Counted from the first letter of the stretch, positions 48,420 through 60,366 are shown. The stretch is DNA of 64,000 bases from Coptis chinensis (GCA_015680905.1 CM027385.1:26170501-26234500); one strand, 5' to 3'. The notes: a model not told the origin generated them from the sequence alone. Translations and numbers: made by a program.

Positions 48420-49360
48420 GAATTTGGGGTGAATGCAAGGTGGGGAAGAGTTTTAAGTGAAACTTTATAAAAAATTTGGAGTGGGTCACGGTGGTTGTTG
48501 TATTTTTTTATTTTTTATTTTTGTTTTTTCAGTGGTGTTCTTGGAGGCGGAGAGGAAGAACTCACAAAGGTTTTTTCTCTCTCTATTTAGATTTTGCAAA
48601 TCACGTGCGAGACATGTGCGTATGTAGGGTAAACCGGTTTGGACCCAAGCCCAAAACAAATTCCAAAATACCCATCCTATCCTTATGCCTCGTAAACTTA
48701 AAACTAAAATACCCAATTAGTTAACGGTCCGATTTTTGCGAATGAGCTATAAAAACGATTAGCAAAGGGAGTACAATCCATTGATCTATAAAAGAACTCA
48801 AATCTAACCGTAGTTGACAAATAAGAAAATGGAAAACACCTCAAAGTGCATGAATAACATAAGTTATGTGATCAAAAGGAATCTAAATTCATAGATATTG
48901 TTAACCCGAATCAAAATACGGCTAAACGGCATAAACAACAAGAATAGAAAGTTGAGCAATCAAGAATGTAAAGGCCAAACACCCCACTCCCAAACAAATT
49001 TTTGAAAACAAGGTTTAGAAAATTTGTTTTAAAACATGAGTCTTTTAAAGTCAGATTCCCAGGACTTGCTAGATTACTATTTTTATGGTTTTAATATTTT
49101 TTTACTTTTTATGAATAAGGTTTAATATAAAGGAAAACAATAAAACAATAAAGACGTAAATCACTCCATAGAAAAACATGACTCAAAAACTGAAAAAACA
49201 TGCAAGACTAGAAAGCGTGAATTACATTAAACGTGAACTTAGGATCTGGTACTTACCGCCACACACTCCATAGGGAGGGCCATGTTAACTTAATGGTGCA
49301 CTTACCAATATATGGAAATGAGAGGAAGTACACCAAACATCAAATGTCAGTCTTCATAGA
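48420..49360 (-). mobile_element. Element D: spacer between integrase and ORF-a
   Basis: Non-coding, AT-rich. A polypurine-like motif lies near 48985. Segment 49210-49310 is shared with B, E and H. No gene seen. Confidence 0.6.
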
Positions 49361-50640
49361 TAGGGTCCTGTAAAAGGACATTCTCCACATCTGGGGACAG
49401 TAACTCGTGAAAATGTTTTAAATGTTGGCCATTAACTTGAAAGGTACTGTTGTCCTTGTGGTGACTTCAGTAACCAGAAAAGGACTAGACCAACGGGTTT
49501 TTAATTTCCCTGGGAAAATATGCAAACGGGAGTTGTAAAGCAAAACCTTTTGACCAACACCAAACTCTTTACGCAAAATTTATTTATCATGAACACTTTT
49601 CATGTTAACTTTATAATCCTTCGCGAGATCATAAGAATCGCTACGGATTTCTTCAAACTCATTTAGTTGCAATTTGCACTTGACACCCGCCTCATCATAA
49701 TTGAAGTTAAGGCTTTTTATAGCCCATATAGCACGGTGCTCCAATTCCACGGGCAAGTGACAAGATTTTCCAAACACAAGTCTAAAGGGAGACATACCTA
49801 TAGGAGTTTTAAAAGCTGTCTGATATGCCCATAAGGCATCAGTTAGACGCTTATACCAATCTTTCTTATCAGGATTTACTGTTGTTTCTAATATTTTTTT
49901 AATTTCCCTATTAGAGACTTCTACTTGGGCACTAGTTTGTGGATGATAAGGAGTTGCCACCTTATGGGTAACTCCGTACTTTTTAACTAAAGAAGCAACA
50001 ACTTTGTTGCAAAAATACATTCCACCATCACTGGTGATGACTTTAGGAATGCCAAAACGACAGAAAATGTATTCCTTAACAAAAAAGCACAACTGTCTTA
50101 TGGTCATTGCTACGGTAAGCCATGACCTCTATCCATTTGGACACATAGTCCACGGTAACAAGAATATAAATAAAACCGTGGGAAACAGGAAAATGACCCA
50201 TGAAATCAATGCCCCATACATTAAAAATTTCTACTACTATAATGGGATTTAAAGGCATCATATTAAGTTTAGTGATTCGCCCAAGTTGTTGGCAACGAAC
50301 ACACATCTTGCAATGCACTTGGGCATCTTTAAAAAGGGTAGGCCAATAAAACCACATTGAAGAACTTTAGCTGCCATTTTCATACCACTAAAATGGCCAC
50401 CACACTCTTTGTCATGGCAGAAGGATAGAACCTCATTAAACTCCCACTGGGGAATACAACGACGAATAATATGATCCATACAATACTTAAAAAGATAGGG
50501 CTCATCCCAGTAGTATAGCTTAACTCTGGCCAAAAACTTTTTACGTTCATTTATTGACCAAACATCAGGAATAATATTCAAAGTTAAATAATTCACAACG
50601 TCGGCATACCATGGTGCAGAAAAAATAGCATAAAGATGCT
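49360..50640 (-). mobile_element. Element D: integrase
   Basis: Zinc-binding N-terminus (HxxxH and CxxC type, near 50258-50430, with CKMCVRCQQLG) and catalytic core pieces ([43 protein letters not shown]). Inserts element cDNA into the genome. Decayed. Confidence 0.9.
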
Positions 50641-50642
50641 CA

Positions 50643-51365
50643 TCAGGAAAAAAAGTCAGGTATGGACTCAGAATCACTATCACTGTCATTGGTTAATCTA
50701 GATAAGTGGTCGGCAACTACATTTTCGACCCCTCTTTTATCCTTACTTTCTAAGGTGAACTCTTGCAGGAGAAGAATCCATCGGATCAATCTCTGTTTAG
50801 CATCATTCTTTGCAAGAAGGTACCTAAGAGCTGCATGGTCTGTGTAGACTAAGGTCTTTGTACCAACCAAATAAGGATGAAACTTATCTAAAGCATAAAC
50901 CACAGCTAAAAATTCTCTTTCCGTAGTAGTATAATTTCTTTGAATATCATTTAAAGTTTTACTAGGATAATTAATAACAGTGGACTTATCATCTAGTTTC
51001 TGGCCTAACACAGCACCAACAACATAATTGCTAGCGTCACACATAAGTTCGAAAGGTTTAGACCAATCGGGAGGCTGTATAATCGGTGTAGATGTTAAAG
51101 CGGATTTTAAAGTTTCAAAAGCTTGTTTGTAGTCATAATTGAAATCAAGGATGGCATCTTTTAAAAGCAGATTAGTTAAAGGCCTAGCTATTTTTGAAAA
51201 ATCCTTGATAAAATGCCTATAGAAACCTGCATGGCCTAAAAAGGCTCTAATGTCACGGACAGTCCGTGGTATAGGTAGAGATGCTATTTTATCTAATTTG
51301 GCCTTATCTACTTCTATGTCGTCACTAAATACAATATGACCTAGCACTATTCCTTTTTTAACCAT
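50643..51365 (-). mobile_element. Element D: RNase H
   Basis: 240 codons open: [17 protein letters not shown] (end of RT), [65 protein letters not shown]. Typical Ty3/gypsy RT-RNase H connection and RNase H. Confidence 0.92.
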
Positions 51366-51479
51366 AAAATGACATTTCTCCCAATTTAAAACTAGATTAT
51401 TCTCTTAACACCGTGTCAACACCTTAGACAGGTTAGACAGGCAGTCACTAAAAGAGTCTCCATAGATAGAAAAATTATC

Positions 51480-52200
51480 TATGAAAACTTCCATGAAGTG
51501 CTCCACCATGTCACTAAAGATATGAAGCATACACCACTAGAAGATACCAGGAGCATTACAAAGGCCGAAAGGCATTCGTTTATAGGCATATGTTCCAAAA
51601 GGAAATGTGAAGGTAGTCTTGTCTTGGTCATCAGAATCGATAATGATCTGAAAATAGCCAGAGTAGCCATCTAAAAAACAATAATAAGCATGACCAGCTA
51701 GACGTTCGAGCATCTGATCTATAAATGGTATAGGAAAGTGATCCTTTTGTGTCATGGCGTTTAAGCATCTGTAGTCAATACAGATCCTCAATTTCATAGG
51801 AGATCATGTGGAAACATATTCACCCACAGTATTACGCAAAATGGTAACCCCCAATTTTTTAGGAACTACGTGAATAGAACTTACCCATTCGCTATTAGAG
51901 ATGGTATATATGATACCTGCATCGAGTAACCGTAAGACCTCTTCCCTGACCACCTCTTTCATGGCAGGGTTCAAGCGACACTAAGATTCACGTGAAGTCG
52001 TTGCATTATCCTCCAAATGTATACGATGTGTCCAAATATTAGGGTTAATCCCCTTAATGTCGTCTAGGGACCAACTTATCGCGGAACGATGTTCCCGAAT
52101 CACCCTAATCAAACGTGCCTCTTTATCAGTAGACAATTGAGAAGATATAATCACCGGATGACTACCATCTGGATCAAGTTGAATATACTTCAACTCAAAA
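51480..52200 (-). mobile_element. Element D: reverse transcriptase
   Basis: MKLRICIDYRCLNAMTQKDH, PFIDQMLERLAG, FLDGYSGYFQI and RMPFGLCNAPGIF are Ty3/gypsy RT motifs. An upstream part includes HRSAISWSLDDIKGINP. Decayed. Confidence 0.92.
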
Positions 52201-52499
52201 GGAAGAGGTTTAAGTACAGGGGTGGGAGGAATGTTTATAAAGGCTTCTGAAAGGTCCTCGTCTTGAATAGTGAAGACTTGTTTAGGTAAAAGGTCTTCAA
52301 ACTCAGAAGATGGAGCTACAGAAGGATTTAAGATAGGAGTATACTCGGAAAGGGTGTTGACTTCCTCTACATAGGAGTCATCGTCAAAATCTAAACTTTC
52401 GAAAGATAGAATTGATGCATCTGATTCTCTGGAAACATGTTGTTGAAATAATCTTAAGTTAAGCTCTCGATCATGCTAACTTCTCCATTGATAGTCGTA

Positions 52500-53010
52500 T
52501 CGGGTAGCTATTGCATCATTTTAAAAACATTTACCTCCACAGAAAGATGGCCAAAGGACATGGACATCGAACCATCGCGGCATTTTATGAGCACGTTGGC
52601 AGTTGCCAAGAATGGTCGCCCTAAGATGATAGGAACAGAGTCGTTAGCGACTTCTGTGTCGAGGATAACAAAGTCAGCTGGATAGTAAAAATCTTGAACC
52701 TTAACAAGCACATTTTCAACCACACCCTTAGGATACTTAATAGAACGATCATCAAATTACAACATCATTTTAGTTGGTTGCATCTCTTGTAGACTTATTT
52801 GTTTATATAGATAATAAGGGAGTAAGTTAACACTCGCCCCCAGGTTTAATAGAGCAGTTGTCATGTGGGTATCCCCTAAGGTGAATTGTAAAGTAGGATG
52901 ACCAGGGTCCTTGTACTTAACGATTCCATTATGTTTAGATAAAGTTGGAAACTGTTCAGTTAAAAAGACATCTTTTGGAATATTTGTTTTATGCCTAGTA
53001 ATGCACAACT
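52500..53010 (-). mobile_element. Element D: aspartic protease
   Basis: Retropepsin-like region with LGASVNLLPYYLYKQ and the flap/C-terminal ILGRPFLATANVLI motif, as in Athila and Tat. Decayed. Confidence 0.85.
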
Positions 53011-53594
53011 CTTTTAGAAACTTAGCATGTTGTGGTAACTTTTTAATAGCTTTAGCGTTAGATTTTTAAAAACTTCCCTAATCTCATCCAAATTTGTATC
53101 CTTGTTTAACATAGCTAGTCTCTGGGGAAACGGTGGTTTCTTTCTATATTTAGCATATGGATCAACAGGATGTTTAACCTTGGCCGTTTTCTTCTTTGGT
53201 TATGGTTTAACTGGTACCTCTACAGGGGTACGATCTTCAGTTTCTATTTCGATATCTAGTAAGTTTTCATTTGTAATGACCATTGGTAGTGTAATAATGG
53301 GCATAGTTACGGCGTTATCAACCACTTTGCCAGAACGGAGGGTGGTGATGGCATTTAACTCACCTACATTTACATTTTCATTACTAGGATTACCAGTTAC
53401 TTCAAAGGCTGTGTTTGGCGTTTTAAGATTAGGTATAGCTTGACCTAAAAACACACCTTTTGGTTGAACTTTCTCTTGGGTTAACTGTTGTAAGGATTGT
53501 TGTATGGACTGTAAAATCTGTTATTGAGTTTGCATGAAGGCATCAAAATGATCCGGTTGTGGATGTGTAGTTGTTACAGGTGGTGTGACAGGAA

Positions 53595-54640
53595 CTATCT
53601 CATGTTGATTATTAACGGGTGCGTTGTGGTAGTTATTATTAACCGGAACGATACCTCTATTAGCATTATAATTAATTTAATTACCTTGTTCTTGTCCTTG
53701 TCGTGGTGGAGCTTTGTTGTAATTGTTTGATGGCCTAATATTTTGATTATTATACCTTGGAGGTGTAACTTGTTGATTATTTCTCTAACTGAAGTTAGGA
53801 TTTTGTCTCCAAGGTGCGTTAGGAGTAGGAAAGCCATTTATGGAGCAAACATTATCTAGCTGTGCTGGTGGTTGTTTATTGACTAGAGGACAATATGAGT
53901 CGGGATGTTCAGGACTCAAACAGAAATTACATGGAATAGAATTGACGTTCATGACAGGGGTAGGCTTTTGTTGAATAGAAATGGCTTCTGATCTGGTTGT
54001 GAGGGATTCGATTAGAGTTTTAATCTTAGGATCAGGTTTAACCTCAAACATAATGGCAGAAGAATTAGCGGAGCGGGAGATATCGTTATCCCCCCCCCCC
54101 CAGTTATTATTACGTTTAGTTTGCTCTTCTAAAATCTTATAAGCCTTTGAGGCTCCTTTACGAAGGAAACTACCCCCATTCATTATATCAAGAGCCTCTT
54201 TATAATGATGTAAAAGCCCCTTGAAAAAGGCACGAACAAGCGTGTCTTTTGCAAGGTAACCAAGACGCCACCTTATCGGCTAGGGTGAAAGGAAACACCC
54301 TCAGTTTAATTTTTTTCGAGCCTACAGTAGGATGATGGAATGTGGTAAGAACTTGTTCTATCCTATGTATATGCTGATAAGGCTTCTCGTGGTCTAACCC
54401 ATGAAGAAATGGTAACAAATTAAAAATATTCGGGGGAATTCGAAAATCCCCCAATGGGTTTGCAAGAACGATGCATGACTTAGGGCTATCGATCAGGGCT
54501 TTGTAAAAATTAGAGAGAGGAGTCTCTCTTTCTTCAGCCATTGATGCAGGTGTAGTGTGTGGTATTCTAGATAGGCATGTGCATTGACGTTTACGATAAA
54601 TCACGTTAGACGATTTTCTCTTACCAAACCTTAATCTCAT
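53595..54640 (-). mobile_element. Element D: gag
   Basis: Gag with capsid-like part (KIKLRVFPFTLADKVASWL near 54300), linker (LRKGASKAYKILEEQTKRNN) and a CCHC knuckle CNFCLSPEHPDSYC near 53890-53935, then NAPWRQNPNF. Matches B gag. Decayed. Confidence 0.88.
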
Positions 54641-55114
54641 CCAAGGCTAAGTCCAATATTAAAAAAACATGACAATAGTCAAAACAACCCTGATATGCTA
54701 GAATTAAAAACTCCTCTGACAAAAGAGGCAAGGAGTAGAAGAAGGAGTACCTAAATGAATCATTGCTACGCGTTTGAATAACATCTTATATACGCAAACG
54801 AGAACAACATGAACAAACGAGAGTTTGAACTAACTTGTGAAAATCGGGCTTCTTCAAAAGGGGCGCAGGCGCGCTTGGAATTCGGCTAATAAGGGCATGG
54901 GTGCGCTCATGCTTGACACGTCTTCCAGTACCTTGAGGGCGGGCGCGCTTCAGAAATAAGCTACGTAGAGCGCGAGCATGCTCACGGTATTTCTGCGAAA
55001 AAAATTATTTTCTAAACCAAACAAACACAGTTAGAACCAAACAAGGGTGGGAGGGTTTAATGGGCTTTTGGTATGATTAAAAATACGAAAGGAAATTAAT
55101 CTAAACAGAACTAA
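54641..55114 (-). mobile_element. Element D: 5' leader
   Basis: Leader with the GC-rich minisatellite at 54856-54985; no ORF supported. Confidence 0.7.
54856..54985. repeat. GC-rich minisatellite in D leader
   Basis: GGGCGCAGGCGCGCTTGG, then GCTTGACACGTCTTCCAGTA, then GGGCGGGCGCGCTTC: same words as the copy upstream of ORF-b. About 215 bp upstream of gag. Confidence 0.85.
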
Positions 55115-55130
55115 GATGGCAGCGACGCCA
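55115..55130 (-). other. Primer-binding site of element D
   Basis: Minus strand TGGCGTCGCTGCCATC, two bases from the 5' LTR; tRNA-Asp-like with two differences in the first 13 bases. Confidence 0.7.
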
Positions 55131-55132
55131 TT

Positions 55133-56447
55133 TGATAAATATAAAAACAAGAGTTTTACCTCTACTTAACTAATTGTGCTAGACAGAAGTAAAAGCATGT
55201 GGATTTACGCTAATTGATTAAAGTACTACTTTCGATTATCATGCAATATGCGGCGTATCGTTCCACTCCTAGTTGTTTAGATGTAAAGTTTCACTAAATT
55301 TTAATCAATTCTACTTAAATATCAATGAGAGTAATGGATTGAAATTATACTAATAAGGTGATTGAACTAATTGAGATGTTCTAATTTATACTACGACAAT
55401 TTAATTACTAAGATGTGAATATGGAGAAGGAATTAGGGGGATTTGATTCCACTTTGATTTATTCTTAATATGCTGGTGTAGATTATTGCAATCCTAACCA
55501 ATGAAGATTAAATATTTAATCCCTAACTATTCATGGCATCTCAAACCAAATAATAGAAAGTATGGGAAAAAGTTTAACCCATTCTCATGGTGAACAAACT
55601 AACCTCTAGAGTGAAACTCTTGAATACGTAATAATTCTAAACTAACACATCAAGTCTTCATCAAAGCTTCATCAGACCCCTCTAATAGAGGTTTAACTCA
55701 GATTCATCAGACTGTCATTAATAGAAGAAAAATAAGAAGAAGACATCATTGAAACAATAAATAACTTGGCTTTATTAATCTAATAGAAGAGAGTTTAAGA
55801 ATTGAAAACTATATTAAAAACTAAGTACTGACTAATTAATTAAGTCTATGAATTAAAATCTAAGTACCTAAGAGTTATGCCTTGGTCCTCTTTATATAGA
55901 AGAGGGCTAGGTCTACAAATTCGTGCATGGAATTTGGAGCCATATTTTGGGGCATAAAATTGAGCGCAAAACCTAATTACTTCAGTCTAAAAAGGGTTTC
56001 TCTATTAGAAATTACTGCAACGGCCTTTTTATCCACTTTTACTCTTCTGATTGGATCAAGGATAGAACCATTAGAAGCTCTTTCCGAGTCGGTTGTTTTG
56101 ACATATGGTAGGTTCAATTCCGAGGTTTGAGTCCAAAGATACGGCCTGTGGAAGTTCTGCTAACTTTTATACGCTATTTCTGCCTGCGTTGACTTTGACT
56201 TTTCAACTTTGACTAGGCTTTAACAAGGCTTTTTATCCTTGAAACTTGGGCTTTAACTATAGAACTTCTTAGCAACCAACCTTTGCTCCTTTCTCTTGCA
56301 AAAGGGACACATTTCATCACATATTTGACTCCGATGCCTGAAATACACAAAAGCACGTAAACAGTACTAACTTTTATTTATTAATCACATAAATGGTCTA
56401 AATGTAATATTATTAAGGGGTTAAAACTATAGTTTTGGGCTCTATCA
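55133..56447 (-). mobile_element. Element D: 5' LTR
   Basis: 1315 bp, TGATAAATAT to CTCTATCA, followed by target duplication AAAGG. TATA box on the minus strand at 55890-55898. Confidence 0.9.
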
Positions 56448-56452
56448 AAAGG

Positions 56453-56862
56453 TCTCATGAAATCGATGCCCCAGACATCGAAAATCTCCAATATTATAAT
56501 AGGATTTAAGGGCATCATATTACGTGCAGAAATACAACCATGATGTTGGCAATGAACGCATGCCTTGCAATGAACAAAGACATCATGAAAGAGTGTTGAC
56601 CAGTAGAATCCACATTATAACACTTTAAAAGTAGTTTTATTTGCACTAAAATGTCCTCCATAAGACTGCTCGTGACAAAAGGAAAGAACTGCAAACTGTT
56701 CCCATTCTGGAATGCAACGTCGAATGATCTGGTCTGGGCAATATTTGAAAAGATATAGATAGTCCCAATGATAGTACTTTACTTGAGCTAGAAACTTCTT
56801 CCACTGATTTCTATTCCATAAGGGTGGAGTCTCTTCAATCACTAGATAGTTCACAATATCAG
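56453..56862 (-). mobile_element. Element E: integrase N-terminal part
   Basis: Includes the zinc-binding region (IRRCIPEWEQFAVLSFCHEQ, then GGHFSANKT), matching D 50258-50640. Interrupted by solo LTR K2 at 56863. Confidence 0.85.
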
Positions 56863-58085
56863 TGTAGGAACCGTTATGGTTGTATGTAATGGTTTACAAA
56901 CCATGAAAACCCATGTGCAGTGGAATAAGGGTGTTCACGATTTGGTTAGGAATCATACCTTTGATCGGCTATAATTTCTTTGAGAATCCAAGCTCTACGA
57001 ATCAGCAACCTCTTGATCTTCTGTTGTATTCATAACCTTGGAATGGACGTTGTGTGGGCAACGATCTACTAGTCCCTTCTTTCTCTCTTGGCCAAATTTT
57101 GGGACTAATTGAGCTTGAACATTCACTCAGTGTTTGGCCAGGAAAGAAGGGTTTCTTTATATAGGCTACAACAGGGACCATGAGGAGAAATTATGGTTAG
57201 GTCTCCTGATGGGCTTGGGTTTCCCATGTTCGCCCAGAACACACGGCCAAAGTCCGTCAACAAATGACTTATTCCACTAAAGGTCATTGTTGCACTACCG
57301 CCCTAATCCCAAATTACGTGTTTATGGGCTCCATATTATATGCTCATTGATCTCCCCGTGTTTAGATATCAAAAGCCCGTTGATTAAGTCAAGTTACTGA
57401 CAACTACATTAATCAACTTCTTATGTCCTGGAGTAGTACCACTCAACCTTATTGTCATGTCGGATTAAATCCACCTGCAAGGTTTACATGACAATCCTTA
57501 TGAGCTCCTCAAGGGGACATCATCAACCTGACTTCATGCGGGTCACGGCTTCCTTCTATAATCAACAGCACACCTTACATACAATGTCATTACCCAATCC
57601 ATCGAGTTTGTTGATTCACAAATGAATCTCACTCATTGATGATTTAAAGCAATGTACAATGCACGTAAGTGCCATTATTATATCCAGATTAAGAGGACAA
57701 TCATCCATAATAACAAAGGTGTTTGTTTTTTATATAGTAAGTATAAAGAGAAACAACCTCACTTGGTCCTATTCAATACACACAAAGTGTACTAGTGTAA
57801 TCCTATAGTCAAGATAGACTAATACCAGATTATACTACAACCGTACCAATGGTTTGTCCAAATCCAACTAGGTTGTGAATGTTTACTTATACTTTATAAG
57901 GTACTGATGATATCATCTTCTGTGTGTCACCACACACCATATCATCTACAACATAAAGTATTAGCCGCATGCATATAACTAATAACACATATAATATGCA
58001 TAACATTTGCCAATATAATTCTCATTCAAAATATGAAGAATTAGAGTTAATACAAAAGTAATGCTTTTAGTATATAACCCTATCA
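56863..58085 (-). mobile_element. Solo LTR K2 (same family as K1, inverted)
   Basis: 1223 bp, TGTAGGAACC to ACCCTATCA on the plus strand, the reverse complement of K1 with moderate differences. Flanked by duplication ATCAG (56858-56862, 58086-58090). No internal region. Interrupts E pol. Confidence 0.92.
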
Positions 58086-59436
58086 ATCAGCATACCAAGG
58101 TGCAGAAACGATCGCGTAAAGGTGATCATGAGGAAAAGAATATGAAATGTATGTGATCGGAATCACTGTCACTATCATTGGTTAATCTAGATAGGTGGTC
58201 AGCCACTACGCTTTCAACTCATTTTTTATCTTTTATCTCCAAAGTAAACTCTTGTAGGAGGAGGATCCATCAGATCAACCTCTGCTTAGCATCCTTCTTC
58301 ACGAGAAGTTATCTAAGTTCTGCATGATCGGTGTATATTAAGGTTTTTTAACCAATCAAATAAGAACAAAATTTGTCTAAAGCATACACAATGGCTAAGA
58401 ATTCTTTTTCTGTGGTTGTATAATTACGTTGAGCTTCATTTAGTGTTTTACTTGCATAGTAAATAACTGTAGGTCCCTTATCATATTTTTTACCTAGAAC
58501 GACGCCAACTGCATAGTTGCTGGCGTCGTACATGAGCTCAAATGGTTTTGACCATTCAGGAGGTTGAATTATAGGTGCAGTTATTAAAGTGGCCTTCAAA
58601 GTTTTAAAAGCCTGTATACAATCCGAGTTAAACTCAAAGGATGCATCCTTTATAAGAAGATTGGTTAAAGGCCGGTTTAGCAATTTTTGAGAAATCTTGG
58701 ATGAATCTTCGATAAAATCTAGCATGGCCTAGAAAGGCTCGTATATCACAGATGTTCTGTGGAATAGGTAAAGTAGAAATTTTGTCTATTTTAGCTTTAT
58801 CGACCTTTATACCATTTTTAGACACAATGTGACCTAACACTATTCATTTTTTACTCTAAAGTGACACTTTTCCCAAGTAAGGACCGGATTCTTTTCTTAA
58901 CAACACGCCAATACTTTAGAAATGTTGGATAGCTAGTCGTCGAAATAATCTCCATAGAAGGAAAAATCATCTATAAACACTTCCTTGAATCTCTCCACCA
59001 TATCACTGAAAATGTGTAACATGCAGCGTTGAAATGTGGCAGGTGCATTGGAGAGACCGAAGGGCATACATGCATAAGCATAGGTTCCAAAAGGGCTTGT
59101 GAAGGTAGTCTTTTCCTGATTGGATTCATCGATTAAGATCTAAAAATATCTTGAATATCCGTCCAAGAAATAGTAATAAGCATGTCATGATAAGCGTTCA
59201 AGCATCTGATCTACAAACGGTAGGGGGAAATGATCTTTCCTTATGACTACATTCAGCTTTCAATAATCAATACAAATCCTCCACATGATAGGAACTCGTG
59301 TTGGAACTAACTGTCCATCCTCATTACAGACCATTGTAATGCCCGACTTCTTTGGCACTAAATGAATATGACTAACCCATTCGTTGTCAAATATGTGGTA
59401 AATGATTCCAGCATCCAGTAATCTTAAGATATCACA
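58086..59436 (-). mobile_element. Element E: RNase H and reverse transcriptase
   Basis: RNase H/connection at about 58130-58840 ([49 protein letters not shown]) and RT pieces at 58860-59436 (WVSHIHLVPKKSGITM, VPIMWRICIDY). Aligns with D and stops abruptly near 59436. Decayed. Confidence 0.88.
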
Positions 59437-59812
59437 CCCCAAATTTCTAGAATATTAAAATAGAGAATTATCCAAGATATAATTATCTCAATTGTCACCC
59501 TATTCTATCTTCTGAAAACCAAAGACGAAATGAAACCCTAGTAACCCATTACCAAACACGATATAGAAAAATGAATCAAATTAAATCCGAAAGAACAACT
59601 CTTCAATCATGTATTCAAGAATTACTAACCAACTCTATTAGATCTGTCTGAAAACAAAACTATCCACTCTAGAAAACTTAAACCAGAAAGACTCCAAGAG
59701 CAAATCCAAATCAAACGTCGTCATCCACTTCATTCTACCATATATGTTTCCAAGAACACACCCACGTTGCAAAAGAAAGAAAACATGGGTTAACAAATTG
59801 AATTTGCCGGTA
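59437..59812. other. Unassigned sequence between E and CACTA-like end
   Basis: AT-rich stretch starting ATATCACACCCCAAATTT, no ORF, no similarity to other parts of the window that I can see. It could be a fragment of another LTR element or the old insertion target. Confidence 0.5.
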
Positions 59813-60119
59813 CACTACACCAGAATTCAAGAAATAGGACACACTCTTAGGACTATATACCCCGTCTTAAATTAAGAACGATAATTGTGGTCTTAAATTG
59901 TCTTAACCTGTCGCAGTTGCTTTTTTAGGTTAACTAAGGTTGACTCCAAGACATTAGTTTTTGTCCCAAATACGAGACGAGACAAGTTGTCTTTTCTGGT
60001 TTCGGTGACCATCGTAGATGATTTTTCAGAGAGAAGGTGATTGCCCACGCCCCCAATATATCACTATCCGGCCCAGTAGTTTAATTATCCCGCCCAATAT
60101 TTCTTTCATAACCCTAACC

Positions 60120-60366
60120 TAGTGTAAAAGGAAATTGAGACTTTGGTGGGAATGGTTTGACAGTAAGAGCTGCATCTCTCTCAAAATCGGCAAGAGTTGC
60201 ATCTCTCTCAAGTTTTGGTAACCCCCTTATCTCTCTCTCTTTTATCAATTTTCGTTTTTGTTCACTACCTCAATTTCTGAACTCAAATTTTTGTTTTTTG
60301 TTTCAATATAACAAAAGTTTTTAGCTGAAGTGTTGAAGTGGTTTGCAGTTTCGCACTAAAAAAAAA
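60120..60366 (+). promoter_or_regulatory. Probable 5' leader of the captured MYND gene
   Basis: CT-rich sequence (CATCTCTCTCAA twice, then ATCTCTCTCTCT near 60230), typical of plant 5' UTRs, directly precedes the first MYND exon. It suggests the gene was copied with its leader. No TATA box could be fixed. Confidence 0.4.

Larger units (their letters stand above)
42442..56447 (-). mobile_element. Athila-type Ty3/gypsy element D (14.0 kb, full layout, decayed)
   Basis: Complete minus-strand structure with exact ends and target duplication AAAGG (42437-42441 and 56448-56452). LTRs at 42442-43747 and 55133-56447 are about 93-95% identical by eye, older than C. From right to left: 5' LTR, primer site (55115-55130), leader, gag (53595-54640), protease (52500-53010), RT (51480-52200), RNase H (50643-51365), integrase (49360-50640), extra ORF-a (47280-48404), extra ORF-b (45600-46469), polypurine tract, 3' LTR. 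All domains are recognisable but the coding region has at least half a dozen breaks, so it is a fossil. It inserted into E integrase. Confidence 0.93.
25816..59436 (-). mobile_element. Athila-type LTR element E, split by three insertions
   Basis: Minus-strand element seen in four pieces: 25816-31998, 41876-42441, 56448-56862 and 58086-59436. Removing C, D and solo LTR K2 restores the order RT, RNase H, integrase, extra ORFs, polypurine tract, 3' LTR. Each junction carries the 5-bp duplication of the inserted element. The sequence stops matching near 59436 inside reverse transcriptase, so the gag half and 5' LTR are missing. Decayed, with many breaks. It is older than C, D and K2 by layering. 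Confidence 0.85.

Noticed and set aside
54089-54101. C homopolymer run in D gag as a programmed slippage site
   Set aside because: Likely a decay or sequencing-length artefact; Athila elements are not known to use such a site and no comparison copy supports it.
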